Assembly: GCA_003219345.1 (NCBI GenBank)
Contig: QHOP01000031.1
Location: 1-5,991 of the forward strand
Length of the DNA: 5,991 nucleotides
Source of the DNA: Verrucomicrobiota bacterium
GTDB lineage: Bacteria; Verrucomicrobiota; Verrucomicrobiia; Limisphaerales; AV2
Direction of reading: 5' to 3'
Position 1 is the stretch's first letter; each line of letters opens with the position of its first letter. A program made the translations under genes and the position numbers. Under the pieces are notes generated by a model that was not told the DNA's origin, did no database searches, and saw only the letters and a program-made list of their open reading frames with translations. Positions 4,662 through 5,991 of this stretch are shown here, one piece after another.

Positions 4662-5991
4662 TGGCTGCACGCGAGCGACCCGTTCGGCCATCTCGTCACC
4701 ACGAGTCTGACCGGTGGCAGCGACCGTCCGGAAATCTGGAGTCTGCCCCAGCTCGACTTCGCCGCTTACCACTCTTACAACGAGCCGAGTCCCGCGTCGC
4801 GTCTCGCGGCGGTCGCGCAATCGTTTCTTTCGGGTTACAGGAAGCCCGTGATGGTTGGCGAATTCGGTGTCGATTATCGCGGCTGGTCGCGCGCGCAAGA
4901 CCCGTATCTTCGCGGGCTGCGACAAGGCATCTGGGGCGGCGCGCTCGGTGGGTCGGTCGGCACGGCGATGTCGTGGTGGTGGGAGAATCTCCACAGCGAA
5001 AATGTTTATCCGCTCTACGAGGCATTGGGATCGATCCTGACCCACACGCACTGGGGCGGCGGCGGGTGGAGACAGATCGTCTTTCTAACTTCCGGCCCGC
5101 CGCCCTCAACCGTTGGCAACCCAATAATCAATGCCCAACCGTTCGCCGTGCGACTCACGCCAGGCGGTCAATGGGGATCGAAGCCATCGGGTCAACTGGC
5201 CATTCCGAATCTCGACGCGGCCGACTACGCCGCGAGCACGTTGAACAGTTTCGTGCACGGAACCGGGCACCCGGATTTGCGCGTGCCGTTTAAATTGAGC
5301 GCGTGGTTGACCAACAGTGCGCGCCTGATCATGCACTTGAACTCTGTTTCCGACGGCGCGGTCCTCACCGTGCGCGTGGACGGGACCGAAACGTTTCGCA
5401 CAAACCTTGCGAATCTCGACGGCGGTTATCAAGTTAACAACGAATATGATGTGGAATTTACAGTGAACTTGCCGTCGGGCAATCACCTGGTCGAAATCCG
5501 CAACCCTGGCGGAGACTGGTTTTACCTCGACTGGGTCGGGCTCGAACAAGTTTTGCGAGCGACCTATCCGGGTGGTTGGGAACCGTCGCCCGCGGCCATC
5601 GGTTTGCAAGGCGACCGCGAGTCACTCCTCTACGTCGTCGCGCCCGACGCTTCGTATCCTGCGGGAGCAACCAATGCGACACTGCCATTGCAACAGGGAA
5701 AATCCCTGACACTGAGCAACTGGACATCCGGACCATTCCTCGCGCAATGGTTTGACCCCGCCACCGCTCAGCGACTCAACGACACGCAGGCCACGACGAC
5801 CAACGGCAATCTGACACTGCCGCTGCCCGAGTTCCGCGAGGACCTCGCGGCTGCCCTTTACCCGCCGCCATCGCTTCTGGCCATTGGATTTGCTGGCGAC
5901 CGCGCCTTTCACTTCCGCCTTGATTCGGAACCCGGCGGACCATGCGTCATCGAAAAATCTCCTAACCTGTCCGCCTGGGCGTCGTTCCTCA
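4662..5991 (+). CDS. 3' fragment: C-terminal half of GH5-like barrel plus accessory beta-domains (open at window end)
   Basis: This frame has no stop from 4662 to the last base (443 codons) and no obvious start of its own. It begins WLHASDPFGHLVTTS and continues the barrel through LPQLDFAAYHSYNE, the nucleophile motif KPVMVGEFGVDYRGW (Glu codon 4860-4862) and AMSWWWENLHSE, ending about 5070. About 5120-5550 encodes a beta-sandwich reminiscent of carbohydrate-binding modules (LTVRVDGTETFRTN, GNHLVEIRNPGGDWFYLDW). About 5620-5870 (DRESLLYVVAPDASYPAG, LAQWFDPATAQRL) resembles the putative collagen-binding domain that follows the catalytic domain in related enzymes. From about 5871 a further domain begins (AFHFRLDSEPG, CVIEKSPNLSAW), of a type I associate with C-termini of secreted verrucomicrobial proteins, and it is cut by the window edge. 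All domain names here are by-eye family resemblance. Confidence 0.7.

Larger units (their letters stand above)
3662..5991 (+). pseudogene. secreted DUF5060 + GH5-like glycoside hydrolase, frame-disrupted near 4660, 3' end outside window
   Basis: Two frames together read as one multidomain hydrolase: 3662-4660 in the first frame, then 4662-5991 in another. N- to C-terminally they encode a signal peptide, a DUF5060-like beta-domain, a clan GH-A (GH5-like) barrel, a beta-sandwich, a domain like the putative collagen-binding module found with such enzymes, and the start of another C-terminal domain. Both expected catalytic glutamates are encoded, the acid/base in LFNEID (codon 4640-4642) and the nucleophile in VGEFG (codon 4860-4862), but in different frames. 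Only about a dozen residues separate NEID from DPFGHLVTTS. Relatives carry a helix with a 'V..WH..M..L' pattern there, so a deletion of some tens of bases that is not a multiple of three is the likeliest cause. Unless this is an assembly error, no active enzyme would be made. Polysaccharide specificity cannot be read from the sequence. It starts 25 bp after the partner gene and may share its transcript. Confidence 0.75.

Noticed and set aside
4661..5293. Continuation of the hydrolase's first frame as a real C-terminus
   Set aside because: After 4660 it becomes Arg/Ser-rich with no family match, while another frame continues the barrel with its nucleophile motif.

Overview
The window looks like chromosomal DNA of a Gram-negative, GC-rich bacterium, most likely a Verrucomicrobiota member (Pedosphaera/Limisphaerales-like). 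This is inferred from gene style, not from a marker: an ECF sigma factor with a long C-terminal extension through the membrane, followed by a secreted DUF5060 plus GH5-like glycoside hydrolase with several C-terminal beta-domains. No rRNA, tRNA, CRISPR array, insertion sequence or phage module was seen.

Layout. (1) Positions 1-216 hold the 3' end of an unrecognised plus-strand gene. (2) 254-835 (minus) encodes a small lipoprotein with a faint BamE/SmpA-like motif, convergent with the first gene. (3) 836-1079 is a 244-bp divergent promoter region with two abutting inverted repeats (868-890 and 891-933) and a candidate promoter for the lipoprotein. (4) 1080-2756 (plus) encodes a 558-residue protein: ECF sigma-70 domains, an Ala-rich linker, one membrane segment, a coiled coil and a predicted extracytoplasmic domain. 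(5) 2749-3636 (plus) overlaps it by 8 nt and encodes a 295-residue protein with a membrane anchor and coiled coil. Its C-terminal domain aligns collinearly by eye with the extracytoplasmic domain of the sigma protein. (6) 3662 to the window end (plus) is a secreted glycoside hydrolase broken near 4660. The reading frame changes and the helix expected after the acid/base Glu seems to be missing, so a deletion is more likely than a single-base slip.

How they may work together. The strongest candidate for an unusual system is the pair in (4) and (5): a sigma factor fused to its own membrane and sensor module, plus a translationally coupled partner with a related sensor domain and no sigma domain. 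No separate anti-sigma gene is visible in the window. An attractive but untested model is that the two proteins dimerise through their coiled coils and the outer domains control release or activity of the sigma domain. The divergent lipoprotein and the downstream hydrolase are possible targets only because they are adjacent.
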